Positions 33,974-47,001 of a DNA stretch of 64,000 nt are shown here, in pieces. Every line of letters begins with the position of its first letter. Position 1 is the stretch's first letter. Position numbers and translations under genes: made by a program. The notes under the pieces were generated by a model. That model worked only from the letters and a program-made list of their open reading frames with translations. It was not told where the DNA came from and did no database searches. Source of the stretch: Podospora bellae-mahoneyi (taxonomy: Eukaryota; Ascomycota; Sordariomycetes; Sordariales; Podosporaceae); assembly GCF_035222275.1 (NCBI RefSeq), contig NC_085885.1:3348001-3412000 (forward strand), written 5' to 3'.

Positions 33974-35823
33974 ATGCCCTCTCGGCGATCCGGTCGTGCT
34001 GCGGCCAAACGCGCTCAGCAAGCGCTTGGTAAGTAATTCACTTCAACAAAGTCGCACTCCAAAGCTCCTTCTCTCTTCCAGTCACAGTCTCGGTCCCAAT
34101 CCCAGTCCCAGTCCAAACTAGGCGCATCCGATCCCCACCACCACATTGTGGCATACCTTTATCCTGCACTCTAGACACTGCCTTTGACCATCAGGTTGCT
34201 AACCAGCAATCTACCATGCCTACAGAAAGCACCCCCAAGAATTTCGAGGGACTCGACGACGAAGACGAGCCCATGCCCGATGTCGATGCCGATGTCGAGG
34301 CCGACGAGGATGTTGAACCCCCGCAAGATGCAGAAGAGGAGGGTGACAAGGACGAAGACTCTGTTGCCGAAGAGGAAGAGGAGGTAGCCCAAGAGGAAGA
34401 GGAAGAGAAGTCGCCCTCACCCCCACCCGAGCCCGTCATCCGCCGCCGTCGTCTCGGCAGGCCCCCGAAGAATCGCCCGCCTGACTGGGACCAGCTTCCC
34501 ATTGAGCGCCCCAATGCCGACTCGGATACTCCCCGTCGCCGTGGCAGAGGGGGTTGGCGAGGCCGTGGTGGACGCAAAGGCCAATACTCGGCACCCACAA
34601 CACAGTCGATCGATAAAGACGGTACTGTCTTGGATATCGTCAACGACGAGGTCGACCTTCCCGAGGATCCTGAGGGTGAGAAGAAGGTGGACAAACTGGG
34701 CAACCTTCAGGATGGTCGTGAATACCGTTGCCGCACCTTCACCGTTGCCGGCCGCGGCGATCGTCTCTACATGCTCTCCACCGAGCCTGCCAGATGTGTC
34801 GGTTTCCGCGATTCTTACTTGTTCTTCACCAAGCACAAGAAGCTCTTCAAAATTATCGTTAATGACGAGGAGAAGCGCGACATGATCGAACGCGATATCA
34901 TCCCACATTCCTACAAAGGTCGCAGCATAGGAATCGTGACAGCGAGGTCCGTGTTCCGCGAATTCGGCGCTTTGATCATTGTCGGCGGACGGAGAATCAT
35001 CGACGACTACAACGTCGCGGCAGTTCGTGAGGATGGGGCTGTTGAGGGCGAGTTGGCTGATCCTAACGACATTTACGACCCTTCGCAGCCTTACAACAAA
35101 AACCAATACGTTGCCTGGCATGGCGCCAGCGCGGTGTACCACTCCAATGCACCTACTGTTCCGCAGCAAAACGCCAAGGTCGACACGAAGAAACGTAGAG
35201 TGGCCGTCAACGACATGAATTGGCAACTTGAGCACGCCCGTGAGGCGAGGTATGTATACTCGCTTACCCGACACCTGTCTCCCGCCCGCAACTGACACCT
35301 GAACAGCCAATACAACAGCATCCTGACCGATATGCGCCGCCAGAATGTCAAGGGGGTTTACAACGTCATGACCAACTTGATGCACTATCCCCGCATCTCC
35401 CAGCCAACCCACGCCAGAATCGAACAGGTTCTCGACAGCGGCAAAGGCGAGGACGCCGAAGAGAGCAGCACATTTCCTCCGCTTGAGCCGTCCATCTCTC
35501 GGAACTTTCTGGTCATGGATACCTACATGGAGACGCCCCCTGCCGGCATCTCGCCAGCCGCCTACGAAGTGCCATTCCGCACGTCCCCTGCTGACTACGA
35601 AGCTTCAGCAGCTGCCGACCCTCTAGCACCATTTCGAGGACTTTCGGTTATATCTGAGGACATCATTGCCGAGTTGCCCCCGGATTGCCGGGCTGCTTTC
35701 GACAAGGCCAGACAAGAAGAGGTCGACTGGTTTAACAAGTGGGGCGATGAAGCCAAGAATACTTCAAGACGTGAGCCAATTGTGGACAAGGCCATTGTGC
35801 CGTATCCTGTGATGATGCATTAA
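33974..35823 (+). CDS. rsc7: RSC7/SWP82-type chromatin-remodeling complex subunit
   Basis: Three exons (33974-34028, 34226-35249, 35307-35823) encode 531 residues. The short first exon, MPSRRSGRAAAKRAQQAL, is basic and joins ESTPKNFEG; an alternative start exists at 34216. A long acidic stretch follows, then an AT-hook-like RRRLGRPPKNRP and an Arg-Gly-rich segment. The conserved RSC7/Npl6 family domain runs from GREYRCRTFTVAGRGDRLYM through FRDSYLFFTKHKKLF and QYVAWHGASAVYHSN to MNWQLEHAREASQYNSIL. The family belongs to the RSC or SWI/SNF remodelers. The ending PYPVMMH at 35823 may be only one of two C-termini, because a good intron could splice from 35770 to the open frame at 35884. Confidence 0.9.
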
Positions 35824-35883
35824 TTCATGTTTGGAGGAAGTTTTTGTAACTAATCTTTTGTATTTTTTTCCTTTCTTTTTTAG

Positions 35884-36821
35884 TTCTGGGCTCTGGGTTT
35901 AATACTTTGATTTCTGCGTCTGACTTTGTTGGTCTGCACGAAAGGGAACATGGCCCCGGTATTTTTGCCAGTTTGGAGCAGCCTATTTCTGCTGAGGGCG
36001 CCCCGTGGGCTGGGACACTTTGGCCTCGTCCGCAGGCTCATTATCAGGCTGCTCCCGCCGCAGGGTTCACGGATCAGGAGTGGGCGGGTTTGGGGGATCA
36101 TGGGAGAGCGCAGTTCAGCGTTTAGGAAAGAGCTGTGCCCTTTGGTCCCCAGGCCGTACCTTTCGAGAACATCAACATTGCACCCCAAGGCTTTCCTGTC
36201 GAGAACACCGATAACGCCACCGAGACGAAGCCACCGGCCAAGAGGAAGCGTCAGCGAACCAAGAAGGATGCTGTTCCCGAGCCTCCTGCAGTTCGTGGTG
36301 ACTTGTTTCTCGATGTCGCCAGCGGCCTGGTTCCAGTTTCTGCTGGGTCAAAGAGGCGAAGGGACCGTCCTGCTGTTTCGGCTCGCAGTGTTGTCCCTAA
36401 TGCTCAATCTACCCCCGGCCTGCCTCTGCTTTCGCCTGCTCCTGCCAAACACTATGGTGCTGGGGTCTTGAACGGTCACGACACGGTATCAAGCATGATA
36501 GGGGCCCGGTTTGCGTCTGAAGCACAGTCTATTGCTCAGTCTGTTCCCGACTTGCCGGTGCTTGCGCCTGCGCCGCCCAACAACCATGGCCATGGTCTTT
36601 TGAACGGCCACGACACGGTATCGAGCATGCTTGGGGCTCAGTTTGCAGCTGAAGCAGCGCCTGCTGTTCCGGCGCCGTCGTCCAATGTTGCAGCCGGGTT
36701 CCTGAACGGTCACGACACTGTGTCTAGCATGATCGCGGCTCAGATTCACTCTGGGGTGACGCCTACTCCGTTGCCGGATTTGGCTGCTACTATGCGGCCG
36801 AGCCCGAGGAAGAGGCGTTAA
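35884..36821 (+). other. Possible alternative C-terminal exon of RSC7 with three LNGHDTVSSM repeats
   Basis: This stretch is open in one frame except for a single TAG at 36123-36125, and it has no ATG near its start, so it looks like an exon and not a gene. It is preceded by a strong acceptor: CTAAT branch at 35850-35854, a T/C-rich tract and TTTTAG ending at 35883. A GTGAGC donor at 35771 inside RSC7 has the matching phase (1), which would replace the RSC7 ending with LLGSGFNTLI. The 75-codon segment to the TAG is Pro/Ala-rich. Beyond the stop the same frame continues for 232 codons with a basic motif KRKRQRTKK and three copies of LNGHDTVSSM, ending RPSPRKRR. Either the extension ends at the TAG, or the TAG is a recent mutation, assembly error or read-through site. 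Confidence 0.5.
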
Positions 36822-38393
36822 GTTCAGGTCCTAGGGTCTTTGTATGTACTATCACGGGATTTGCGTGGCGTTGTCGGGTTTGGTTTTCTAATTTCTGTTT
36901 TTCATTTCCGCCAGGTTCTTTTTTTGATTTTCAGGGTGGCCTCTAGTCAGAAGAGTTTGGTATTTTCTTTCTGATTTGGGACTACAAGAAGGTATTTACT
37001 TGGGGAAAGAAGAACTATGGGCGTTGTATCGGGAGGGACTTATTGTTTGGGAAATGCGGAAAAGAAAATGGAGGAGAGGAAAATTTGTTGGCTTATGTTG
37101 GAGTCTCTCTCCCATATTTGGGCTCCCTGTGTGGTTGTGAGTGGAATGATGAGTACAACGCATGATAAAGGGAGGGCTACAGGGAGATGTGTGGACTTGT
37201 GGATGGGAGGAAATGGATAGGCAGGGGGGATTTAGATGGGGAATGGATGTTGTGCTAGTGTATGTGGGTGTTGCCCTGGGATCAATTTCTGTGACGACTT
37301 TGTGAGGGATATGTATGGTCAAGGATTATACTGATGATAGACTTGAGAGACGCTCTCTGTCAAAAGAGTAAATGTTGATTCTGACCCCCAGCAGCTGTTT
37401 GACTTGCCATGTGGCGTATGCAGTACAAAATACTGAGATGTCTAGACGTTTTGGAAGAGCAGATACGGAGAAGGAGCAAGATTGTAGGGGTGAGTTTATG
37501 GAATATGACAGATCTGATGTATACAGAGATGGAGGAAGCAGCAGATCATGTATTCTGTCTTGTCCCTCCGATTGTTACCCTTCTATCGTATTCAGTAAGG
37601 TGGCAAAACTGTAAAGCATGTATGTAACTGTGCAGGATTGGGACCTGTCCACCTCCATCAACTAGGTGCCTTGATCATTTGAGGGCCTTCCACCGTTTCG
37701 AAGCTCCGAGATTCTGCGACTGGTAAGGGGGTCCCAGTCTCCAGACACTGATCACCATAAATATGCCAGAACTGTCGACTACGACACCGGCAGGGTACTC
37801 CCGCACAAGGAATTCTGGACCGAATGGTCGATAAAGGGGTTTCCAAGAGTTCTTCTGGCGGCTGCCAAAATACGAATCATGCATCTCTGCCCAAGGCTTG
37901 CAGCTAGGTTGGTCTTTTGACGCGGGAGGATGGCATCCAATGGCCTAGAGGGCTCGATCGAGATCTTGCATTATCTGCCGGTTTTCCCCCATGCCCATTC
38001 ATTTAGATGGTCTGTCCCCTCATCCACGGGCTTGCCTACCCTCTGCTGTCTACCTACTGGGCCCTGTAAGTCCTTTGTGCAACAGCAAAAGTGCATGCGA
38101 TGGATGTAATTTGTTGCCGATTTGAAGAGAGCGTGGCTCCAATCCCTTTGTGGCGGGATATGTCTTATCTCTGAGGCTCATCAGGGTAACGTTGTGAAGC
38201 CGTTGGAGGGTGCGGCCTGGAAATGTGTGTCCCTGCCATAGGCAGAGACTAAATCCTCAGGCACGGAAAGTGAAGCAAGCGTGAGGGAGCTTCGAGATGT
38301 TGATTCTAAGGAACCTCACCATGCCATGGACAGAACAACTGGCACTGTCAAAAAGTCAAGGCAAGAGAGGATAGTATCCTGAACCACATATCA

Positions 38394-38452
38394 AAAGATA
38401 GTTACGAGGCCTTGAAAGATAGTTAAGAGGCCTTAAAAGATTTAAAAAGCCT
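38394..38452. repeat. 21-bp tandem repeat in an AT-rich island
   Basis: Two near-identical units, AAAGATAGTTACGAGGCCTTG (38394-38414) and a copy at 38415-38435, are followed by a partial third. The AT-rich surroundings suggest the remains of an older repeat. Confidence 0.7.
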
Positions 38453-41400
38453 ATTCTTTATCTAAACAGGTATAAGGTAAGTTGAGAGTTATTATACCTA
38501 TTTATTATTGACCTGCAGTACCGGTTATCTTATCCACGACGTGCCTACCTACCCAGAAGCTACAGACAAACAAGTCTTCAAGACTGATTTGCATGTTGAA
38601 ATTGAACGGATTGGATATGAAGTGCTTGTCACATGTCCGTCATACAAGCATTTGTTCTAGAGGGTGCGTGCGTGTCTTGACGACAGTCGTCTCGGCTACT
38701 GCAGGAGTTGATGCCTCAAGTTGCAGCTCTGATGCTCGGGATGCTTTGGGTTTATGCCATGCAGGTGGTGGTGCTTGCAGCGGAAATTCGTCTGCTGTGT
38801 CAACACCTCAGTGAGAGACTAACATTATGTGAGCCTTTATGCGGCATAAATCCAAGATTGGGTACCATCTCCGTACATATGATGGGTTATGATGAGGTCC
38901 TTCTACGTTGGGGCTATATGTCGGCCTGGACATGTACCGACTCCGAACATTTGCATGGAGGAGAACTTCCAGCGTCTCTGATGGGAAAGCCGAAGTGGTC
39001 AATCCTGCAAAACGGTTTGAAAGGAAAGAAGGGTAGCAATCCCGAGCCTGATTTCCGTGTGTTGTGCCACTCCTCTCATGACGAGGCCAGGCACCGTACA
39101 GCATACAGACAGAGTACCACTGTCATATCCGCTGTGGCTGCTTGCTGCCTGTCAATATTGACGTCTCCCTCAGTCTGTCTGTCTCCCGACCTCTCCAGCT
39201 TTCCTCCGGCGAAAATACGGACACGGGGTAAAAGACAACCCTACTGCATCTGGTAGGCCGCAAGGCACTGCTGCGCAAGAAAAAGATCGCTCCCTCTCCT
39301 GTTGCACCTCCCCACTCACACCTCAACAGCTAAACCCACACATCGAACTTGAACTCTTCACGATCGTTCAAACCTGCCTCACGTAACGTGGAGAATTCGC
39401 CACCTGTGAAACCAACCCTACCTTACTCTTTCTGAACGGACGAATAGCTCCTGACCTGGTTGGTATGTGCATGATGCAATGCACGTCTGCAGTCACCTCT
39501 CGTGTGAACACTCGCTTAAAAAAAAGAAAAAGTTCTTACCGCATCATCGTGAGACTTGTTCAAAGTTTCTTTCCTCATCAACTTTGCCCAAGCGCTGCGC
39601 TCAATAACTTTTCCAACTCCTTAGGGATACCGCCGGATGTGACCTTGAAGGTGAACGGTGGCCGTGGCGGGGAAGCCCGATTTTGTGTTGGCGCGGGGGA
39701 AAGCTGTAGGAAAGCCGGAATATCTGCATAGTGTCAGTCTAATATGATCAGACTTGCAGAGTAGCACTGGGAAACGACAGTCGCCCCCCCCTCTCACCCC
39801 CGGATAAGTGATGAACTTGTTATATTTTCCACCGTTGACGCCGAACCCCGCGCTTGTCTTCTAGAGAGAAAAGAGGTGGGATGTTTTTGTCCAGTTGTCC
39901 AAAGACGAAGTGGGCTGGTTTGATGGTTGGCTGTGACAGCTCTCGCTGTCTTGCAGATTTCCGGGCCGGCCGTTTCGATTCTCTTTTCTTCTTCCCTTCA
40001 CATGATCTCTCTTGTTGGGAATGGTTCAGTCAGTTTTGTCTTCCATTCATCCACGATCTGCGTCATCAACCACCCATCATGAACCTCTCAAAAGACCCTG
40101 ATGATCCAGATCAACACCGCCACAGCTGGCCGTGTCCTCGTCATCAACAAGGAAAGACCCTGAACAAAAACTGAAAATAAATAAAATAAAATAAAATCCT
40201 CGATCTGAAAAAAAAGAAGGGGTCCAGCATGGACGATGCCGACTCTGTCCCAATCCACAATTAGAACATCCAGAACAAATCGACACTTCTCTTTTCCAAT
40301 GGAGTATTGCCATTCGATCTTCCAGCCAAGCTCAAGAAAGCAAGCTCTTCCTGCCCTGTTGCTTCCCCTCATCTGTCATACCCTTCCCAAAGCGGGAAAA
40401 AACGATGAATAATACGACTGCGGTAATTTTTGCTTTTTGATGCTCGTCTTTCGCGGATATTTTTTCTTAGGGGACTGTTACGGAAGAAAAAACCCCACGA
40501 ACAAGCCCCACCCCAGAACAACTGTTACGCTAGGAGGCTAGCTAGCTATCAGACGGTCTTGGCCTCTGTCTTGTTTTCTTTCTTTCCTTCTCGCTTTTTT
40601 TGCATTGGGGGTTACAGCAAACTCCACCTCTCCTCACTTGCCCCTCTCTCCGCGCACGGGGCAGTTTTGCTGCCCAACTCCGATTCTAGCCATACACAGA
40701 CGCCGGAGCCCGAGGGAATGCAGCGTTAAGCTGAAAGCCTGTCGAGGGGACGAACGGAGACGACGACGGCACCAGCTCGCGGTAGATGCCAGAGGCCAGC
40801 TTTTGCAAAACAAGGAGATGGTGGTGTCCCTCAGCGTGAGACAGGGCGGAGACCACTCGGACGTAACAGGGAGCCCAGATCGGCCGTCCGGCACGGTGGA
40901 CGCCGGCCGGTGGTGGGCTAGGAGAATAGATCGGATCTGACTTTTGTATTATTGGTTGCTGCTGAAAATGTGCGCTACCTACCCCTCCCGCCCCTCGTCT
41001 GTTCACCATCTAGCAGGAATGGCAGATGAATTCATGATGCTCTCGGTATGTTCGTAATCGAGTGTACGTCTGTACATGACGAGGCATCGCGGATAGGTCG
41101 GGGGTACAAAAAAAAAACGGTTAACGGTATTTGGTGGCCGGTAACCGACGGTTGGGAAAGCCGGCCTCGCCCAACAAAGTGACCTGACCTTGCTCACTGC
41201 TCAGAAAAAACAGCATGACGATTCCTTCTAGGCAACTGAACCAGCCTATGAACAGCTGACGACTCACGACTCGTTGGATTTTCAACGTCAGCAAAGCCCT
41301 ACCGAAAAAAGTTTGATTTGGTGGCCATGCACCTCCGCCGTTGTCGGCTTCACTTTGAGGTTTGCCGGTTTCTGAATCGTTGATAGGTAGACGTCTTCAA

Positions 41401-44400
41401 TGACTGGCCCGCCGAGGCAGAGTCGATCCCCCACCCAGTGCTGTGATTGCAATTCGACCACAATTGTACATGCAGACCTGGGAAGCGCTGGATTAGGGAA
41501 ATCGTTCTGCAGGAGAAGGCATCAAATGCTGCCGGAGCGAATGAAAACCTCCGAACCGGCCCCAGTGCCTTGCGTCTCGACCACACCATCACCGGCTCTG
41601 CAGCTTGTGCATTTCTACCAGCTTGGAAGCTCTCTGTTGCTGTTCTTCTTCGACGTGGTTCTGGCCTCAGTTGAATGCATCCAACCGAGGAAAGGTGACG
41701 CAGTGGGGAAGGTTGGAGAATCCCCCCTCGAGGCGTTCCATGCACGGCGATGAAAAGAGGTAGACGATAAGAATGGGCTTGCCACACCGCCTACTAAAGC
41801 ATGCGAGTGCTGCCAATGTGGAGTTTTCTATGCCAGCCTGCTTCCGACATGCACAGCAGTGGCTATCATTAATCAGCACCTTGGGGGAGCGGAAGCCGGC
41901 GAGACTGGTCGTGAGGTCACTGCTGTGGTTCAGCTCCCACAAGGTGACCCCGAAGAAGAAGCTGGGTGGGTGACCGAGTGTGGTGGTGGTCCGGCTGAGA
42001 AAGACGTCACTGTGTTAAGGGTCATAGCCATAATTTGGCCCCTTCGTCAACCACGTGAGGGAAGGCCGGCTTGTAAAACTTGCCCTGCCTGCCATCTATC
42101 TCCTGTGATCAGGGTTCGAGTTCTGACACATATCTGCAGGAGGTAGACATGCGGCAAAGCGTCCCGTACTCGAGCATGCGGAACAACGCTGGCAATGCGG
42201 CCGATATAGCAATTGTGCGGCATGGAAGCCAGTTTGCCGGACCTGCTGACAAGAGATGTTTCGCCCAGAGGTTGCAGAAAAGCAAAAGCAAAGCTTCTGC
42301 TGTGGCTACTGAGACTGCCGAGAGGATTTCGTTAGTTGCGGCTCTATCCACCGTGTACGCCATGCAAACTCGATAAATATCCTCGAAAGAGGGGTCCTCC
42401 GTTTTGCCGTTCGATGCTTTCAAGCGCTGGATGTTCATCTCCATGGGGTAGGAGGCCATGTAATTACCGTTCTCGTGGTTGGCCCAGCCCTTCGGTTGGC
42501 TGTTGAAACTCGGCGGGGGGGAAGAGGAGGCCGCTGAAGGGAGCTTCACAAGATGTCGCGCAAAAAGCGTGTCATTGAAAAACAGACAGCGGTTGATCCG
42601 ACCAGTCATGCGAGGATACCCCCGATCCGAGAATCCCCACCTTTCTTCAACAAAAATGTTTGCTGTTGTTGCAGTAAGCGCACAGTGTTGCATTTCGATA
42701 ACACACTGAAGGTATGCTGAAAGCTTTGGCAATCGTATGCTATGTCAAGTCTTGTGATGACGGACTGCCATGGTTGTAGCCTTCTGGTTGACTCTTCCAC
42801 CTTCGAATTTGATCGACTCACGCTCTTCTGACATGGAAAAGATCTGGTGGTTGGGTGTCATTGTTCAGCTCCCCGAGCCATGGAACAGGCGAAAGAGACA
42901 ACTGGATAGGGTGGATGGAGTGGTCTCCCGGCAGCACGGTCCCATTGGCCTCGCGCCGCGACAAGCCAGGTTTTGACCGCTTCGTCCAGATCTCTAGGCC
43001 GGCACCAGTGGGGTATTCGTAGCCTCCTCGAGAAACGCAGAAACCACTGAGTGTTGTTTCCCCTGAATTGTCCTTTCCTGACTCGCGTCTCCGAAATATT
43101 ATTACCAGAGACAAAGACCGGGCTTCAGGGTCCAGTGCCTGTACCTGAACCCGAACGCAAAAGAGCTGCCGATATCATCGTGTTGTTTGTTATTCAAGGC
43201 CAAGAAGTTGCGCGCATTTTTGACCGTCCCGAGATGAAGGTTAGCAAACCCCCCATTCCAAGACGGGTTTGGTCGGTCCGTGGGCAATTTTCAAATTTGG
43301 CAGCACAGTTGGAGGGCCAGTTTTCCGGGTCCTGAAGGATGCTGGACGGGGGTACGTACCGGCCATGTTGTATCGGCCGTTGGAAACTGTCGCTTGTAGC
43401 GGTGTTTGTTTTTCATGAGAGTTTCAGGCTTTCAACTTGCTGGTACTGGCGTCGAGAACGCTTCGAGTCTTCAAAGTCTACTGATCTTCAAGCACAAGAC
43501 GGTGGATTGTTGACAGATGGCACTGATGACAAGTTGGAGTTGGCTTGGGGCTGATGCTGGCTAGCCACCATCTCGGGCTGTGAACGGTGAACCGAAGAGA
43601 AGGACTCATGAATCTGGAGGTTGAAGCGCCGCTTTCAATCAGGAACAAATTTGGAGGACTGGACGGGATGTTCACATGGGAAATGGAAGGCTTGCGTTGT
43701 TCGAGCCCTTCTCCTCATCCGATATTGCACTTCTATTATTGATGTACCCGTGGCCCTGAGACAGGGACATTGGTACTTTGGGAAACCGGCCCCTCTGGTA
43801 ATTGTGGAAATTATCTGGGCCACGCGGTCATGATCGATGAGGCTGGGGCTGCACCCCGAGGGAGTCGCAGTAGAAATCTCATCCCACGCTGATGTGGGAC
43901 CAAGAGTTGCACTGTTGTTTGCCTAGCAGTTTTGGGTGAGGTTTCGCGCTGCCACTGTTTCCTCTCTAATGACGGGGGCTGGATCTCGAAGACCACACAA
44001 TTTCAAGAGGCTCGTGTTTGCTTCATGACAAAGCTCTCTCTTACGAGTCAATCAAGCAGAGGGCATCAGGGCATTAGCACGGCTAGCTCCTGACGACCCG
44101 GCTGCCTGGATGATCGATTTATTTCTCCTTCTGTACAAAAGACCACTTCTGGGAATCTGGAATTTGGACAAATTGGTGCGAGGGCTCTTGACCAACCCTG
44201 AGTGGGGGAACAAGACAAGAGATGGCTGGTGCTCGTGTTCCACGCCCCTTCGATGGTCCGTTACCCAGCCCTTGCTCCCTGTTTTGGTGTACCCGTGGCG
44301 TGCCGAACGGGGCGGGTCCTGGTTGAGAAACGAGAAACGGTGAGTGGATGTTGACGACAAATTGCCACCCTGGGGATGGCGGTTGTCGTGCACGATTGGC

Positions 44401-44663
44401 AAGCCCTGATCATTTCCGTCATACCGTGCAGCAGACCAGCAGCAGAGAGTCGCACCAGTTTCCGATGCACACTCCCCCCAGCCAAAAAAACGCCTCTCAG
44501 CACACCGCAGCGCCTTCCAGGTTGTGAGTGGGCGCGAGGATTCGCAGGAGCAGCATGACCACGGCGGCCACGGATGGTGATGGGAGTGACGGGAAGTGAA
44601 TCAAGCGCTCATTGTCAACCTGGCGCCAAGGACCCGCGTCTGCTGACGATGGATAGTTGTTAG

Positions 44664-44685
44664 CAATAGCAGGTGTCTGCTATTG
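44664..44685. repeat. Perfect 9-bp hairpin
   Basis: CAATAGCAG and CTGCTATTG flank the loop GTGT. It lies alone in noncoding DNA about 1.3 kb upstream of the cyclin start. Its role is unknown. Confidence 0.5.
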
Positions 44686-45978
44686 TCCATTGTCTATGAC
44701 TTCTCGTCAATAAGGTTGCTGATAGGGTTGTAGAGGCACAGAATCATGGAATCATCAGGAGAATTGGGTCGTGACCAATGACAGGAATGATTTTGGAGAA
44801 GTGACTTCTTTACTCCAAGCCTGCGCCCAGGCCACCCGGCGGTGGGTCACTAACAGAAGTCTTCCTCGCCCCATCAGCCAGCCAGCGTGCTCCCAGTGAA
44901 CCCACCCGCTGCTCCGCTTCGCTAGCTCCCAAATCCCAGCGGCATCACTCGGCCCAGCACTCTTTTTTTTTTCTCCCCTTCTATCTCAGGTCTCTCCTCC
45001 CCCTTCTCACCTCCCCCAACACCACGCCGTGCTCTCCTCCATTCCCCCCCTCGACCATCGCAGAATCCGCCAAGCATCGACCGACCGACCGACGAACGAC
45101 CAAATTCAGTTTTGTGTTGTTCTTTGTTGTTGTCACGACAGGATTCGGGTGCTGTTGGCCTTCGTTGTCTCGAACGGAATACGGGAAAACAGCGCCTCCT
45201 CAGCGAGCGGTTTTTTCGGCCTTGGGTGTGTGTGTGTTGTTGTTTCGCCCACCAACACAACATCAACTCTTTTGGAGGATACCCGTCACTTCAACACCAG
45301 TGCGGATCGCGTGGTGCCATCACTTTTTTCCTTTAGGTCAGTACCTTGTTCTTTAAGACGTTGGTCGCCGGACCCTCGCTGTCGGAAGAGGCGTCTTGAG
45401 TTTCGACCAACGACCACCACCACGCGCCCTGTCCGCCCATCCTCTCTTGTTTTGGTCTCCTGTTCTCAACGTTGACCTCGGCCACCCGCACCGGGCCGTG
45501 GTGTCATCAGCACACGCCACCGATCTACCACCCATTTGCCCGCTGCCTGGGAACAAAACTCTTCTCGAGAGGACCCGGAAACGTGTTTCGCCTTTGCCAG
45601 TTGCTGCTTTTTTTTTGTGCTGGGGGTGTCGGACTGACCTTTTAATTCGACGCAGTGCTTCGACATTCCCTTTTCCTTTTGATCCTAGCCTTTTCCACGT
45701 TTCGACAGGCTTTCATTATAGCCTTTGCTTGCCATTGCGAATTCGCAAGGCAACCAAGTCGCTGATCGACACCAACTCATCACTGTAGAGGATAAGACCT
45801 ACACTCTATGGCTCAGAAAGCTCAGTAGATCTCGATCGCACCTCTCCCTTCGAGATCACCTACGACACTTCGTGCTCTGGAAATAGAGCGCCTAGCCCGC
45901 CTTAGTCCAGCTGCTCGAGGCAGTTCGCCAACTCAGATCTACACTCTCCACCCTCCGATCTTGACTCATTCCATCAAC

Positions 45979-47001
45979 ATGCCTGGAGGCGTTTGCGCTG
46001 TTCTCGACTACGATGTCGAGCTCATGGCCGACTATGTTTCCGAGATGGCCACCCGCGTGGTGATGCCACGGAACACGGTGAACCCGGCTTTCCGGAAGTA
46101 CGTCTCGGGGATACTGTCTTCGACTCGTCTTCCCCGGACTACCATTCTGCTCGGTCTCAACTACCTCGCCAAGCGCATCAACATGATGCCCGCTGGTGCA
46201 GTCCAGAACGAGGGCGAGATTTGGGGTCTCCTGACCATCGCTCTTCTACTCGGAAGCAAGTTTCTTGATGACAACACTTTCCAGAACAAGTCTTGGTCGG
46301 AGGTCAGTGGCATCCCAGTTCGCGATTTGAACACTCTGGAATACGAGTGGTTGGCTGCCATCGGCTGGGTTCTCTACGTCAATCTGGACGAGAGCAAAGA
46401 CTACAATGCCTGGCTCGACAATTGGACCGAGTGGAAGGAGACCAAGAAGCGCCAGCAGCACCAGGCCAGCCGCGAACGTCTTGCTGCTCTCGTCACCCCC
46501 ATCGATACCGACGTTTCCCGTGCCCGCAACCAGCACGTGTACTCCTCTTGGCATCAGCAGCAAGTTGCCGAGTATGAGCGCCTGTCGAGCATGAAGCGTG
46601 GCCAGGCTACCCCTCCGGCCTACAGACACGAGCAAGCCTCGTGGGGTTATATGGCGTGGCCTCAGCCTACTGCTCCTTTGACGCCTCCCGATTCTGGCTA
46701 CGGCACTCCCGAGTATACCAACTCGGCTACGTCTTGCAACTCGCACTACGCTGAGTGGTTTGACCGCGCCATTGTCGGTGGCTCCAACACCTCGAGGCAC
46801 TATCAGCAACCCGCACCCGCTTACAGCGGATATCGCCACGCTGGGCAGAACACCCGCAATGCCGGCAATTATGGCGGCTTTTACAGCCACAACATTTGGG
46901 AACACCCCGGCCCTGACTGCACCTGCAGCAGCTGCGTTTCGGTTCACAAGCAGCCCTCCTATTTCTTCGCTCACAGCTATGGCCAGCCTGTCGCTGGCTA
47001 A
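45979..47001 (+). CDS. Pho80/Clg1-type cyclin
   Basis: A single exon of 340 residues from ATG at 45979 (MPGGVCAVLDYDVELMADYV). The cyclin box occupies roughly residues 15-140: MATRVVMPRN, FRKYVSGILSSTRLPRTTIL, LLTIALLLGSKFLDDNTFQN and LNTLEYEWLAAIGWVLYV. These match Pcl/Pho80-like cyclins, closest by layout to yeast Clg1. The C-terminal half is rich in Gln, Tyr, Pro and Ser, with possible SP/TP sites (TPPDSGYGTPEY), and ends with a Cys cluster CTCSSC. Such cyclins pair with Pho85-type kinases to link nutrients with growth. The long CT-rich region before the ATG suggests a long leader and post-transcriptional control, which is inference. Confidence 0.85.
   Translation: MPGGVCAVLDYDVELMADYVSEMATRVVMPRNTVNPAFRKYVSGILSSTRLPRTTILLGLNYLAKRINMMPAGAVQNEGEIWGLLTIALLLGSKFLDDNTFQNKSWSEVSGIPVRDLNTLEYEWLAAIGWVLYVNLDESKDYNAWLDNWTEWKETKKRQQHQASRERLAALVTPIDTDVSRARNQHVYSSWHQQQVAEYERLSSMKRGQATPPAYRHEQASWGYMAWPQPTAPLTPPDSGYGTPEYTNSATSCNSHYAEWFDRAIVGGSNTSRHYQQPAPAYSGYRHAGQNTRNAGNYGGFYSHNIWEHPGPDCTCSSCVSVHKQPSYFFAHSYGQPVAG

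Larger units (their letters stand above)
36822..45978. other. About 9 kb without a supported gene
   Basis: Both strands contain only unrecognised open frames under about 210 codons; the longest are at 38,711-39,256 (plus) and 42,109-42,690 (minus), neither with a domain, signal peptide or clear intron partner. Composition is mostly balanced, with an AT-rich island at 38,380-38,520. The last 1 kb before 45,979 is CT-rich and is probably a long 5' leader of the cyclin gene. Long noncoding transcripts or lineage-specific small genes cannot be excluded. Confidence 0.5.

Noticed and set aside
35926-36471. A 181-codon plus-strand frame with an ATG after RSC7.
   Set aside because: It overlaps the LNGHDTVSSM-repeat frame, which has far better splice and repeat support; the composition is that of a shadow frame.
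38711-39256. A 181-codon plus-strand frame starting with a hydrophobic segment.
   Set aside because: No domain, no convincing signal peptide cleavage site, and an overlapping antisense frame; coding nature not supported.
42109-42690. A roughly 194-codon minus-strand frame from its first ATG.
   Set aside because: No recognisable family, no intron signals and no neighbouring exons in a gene-free region.
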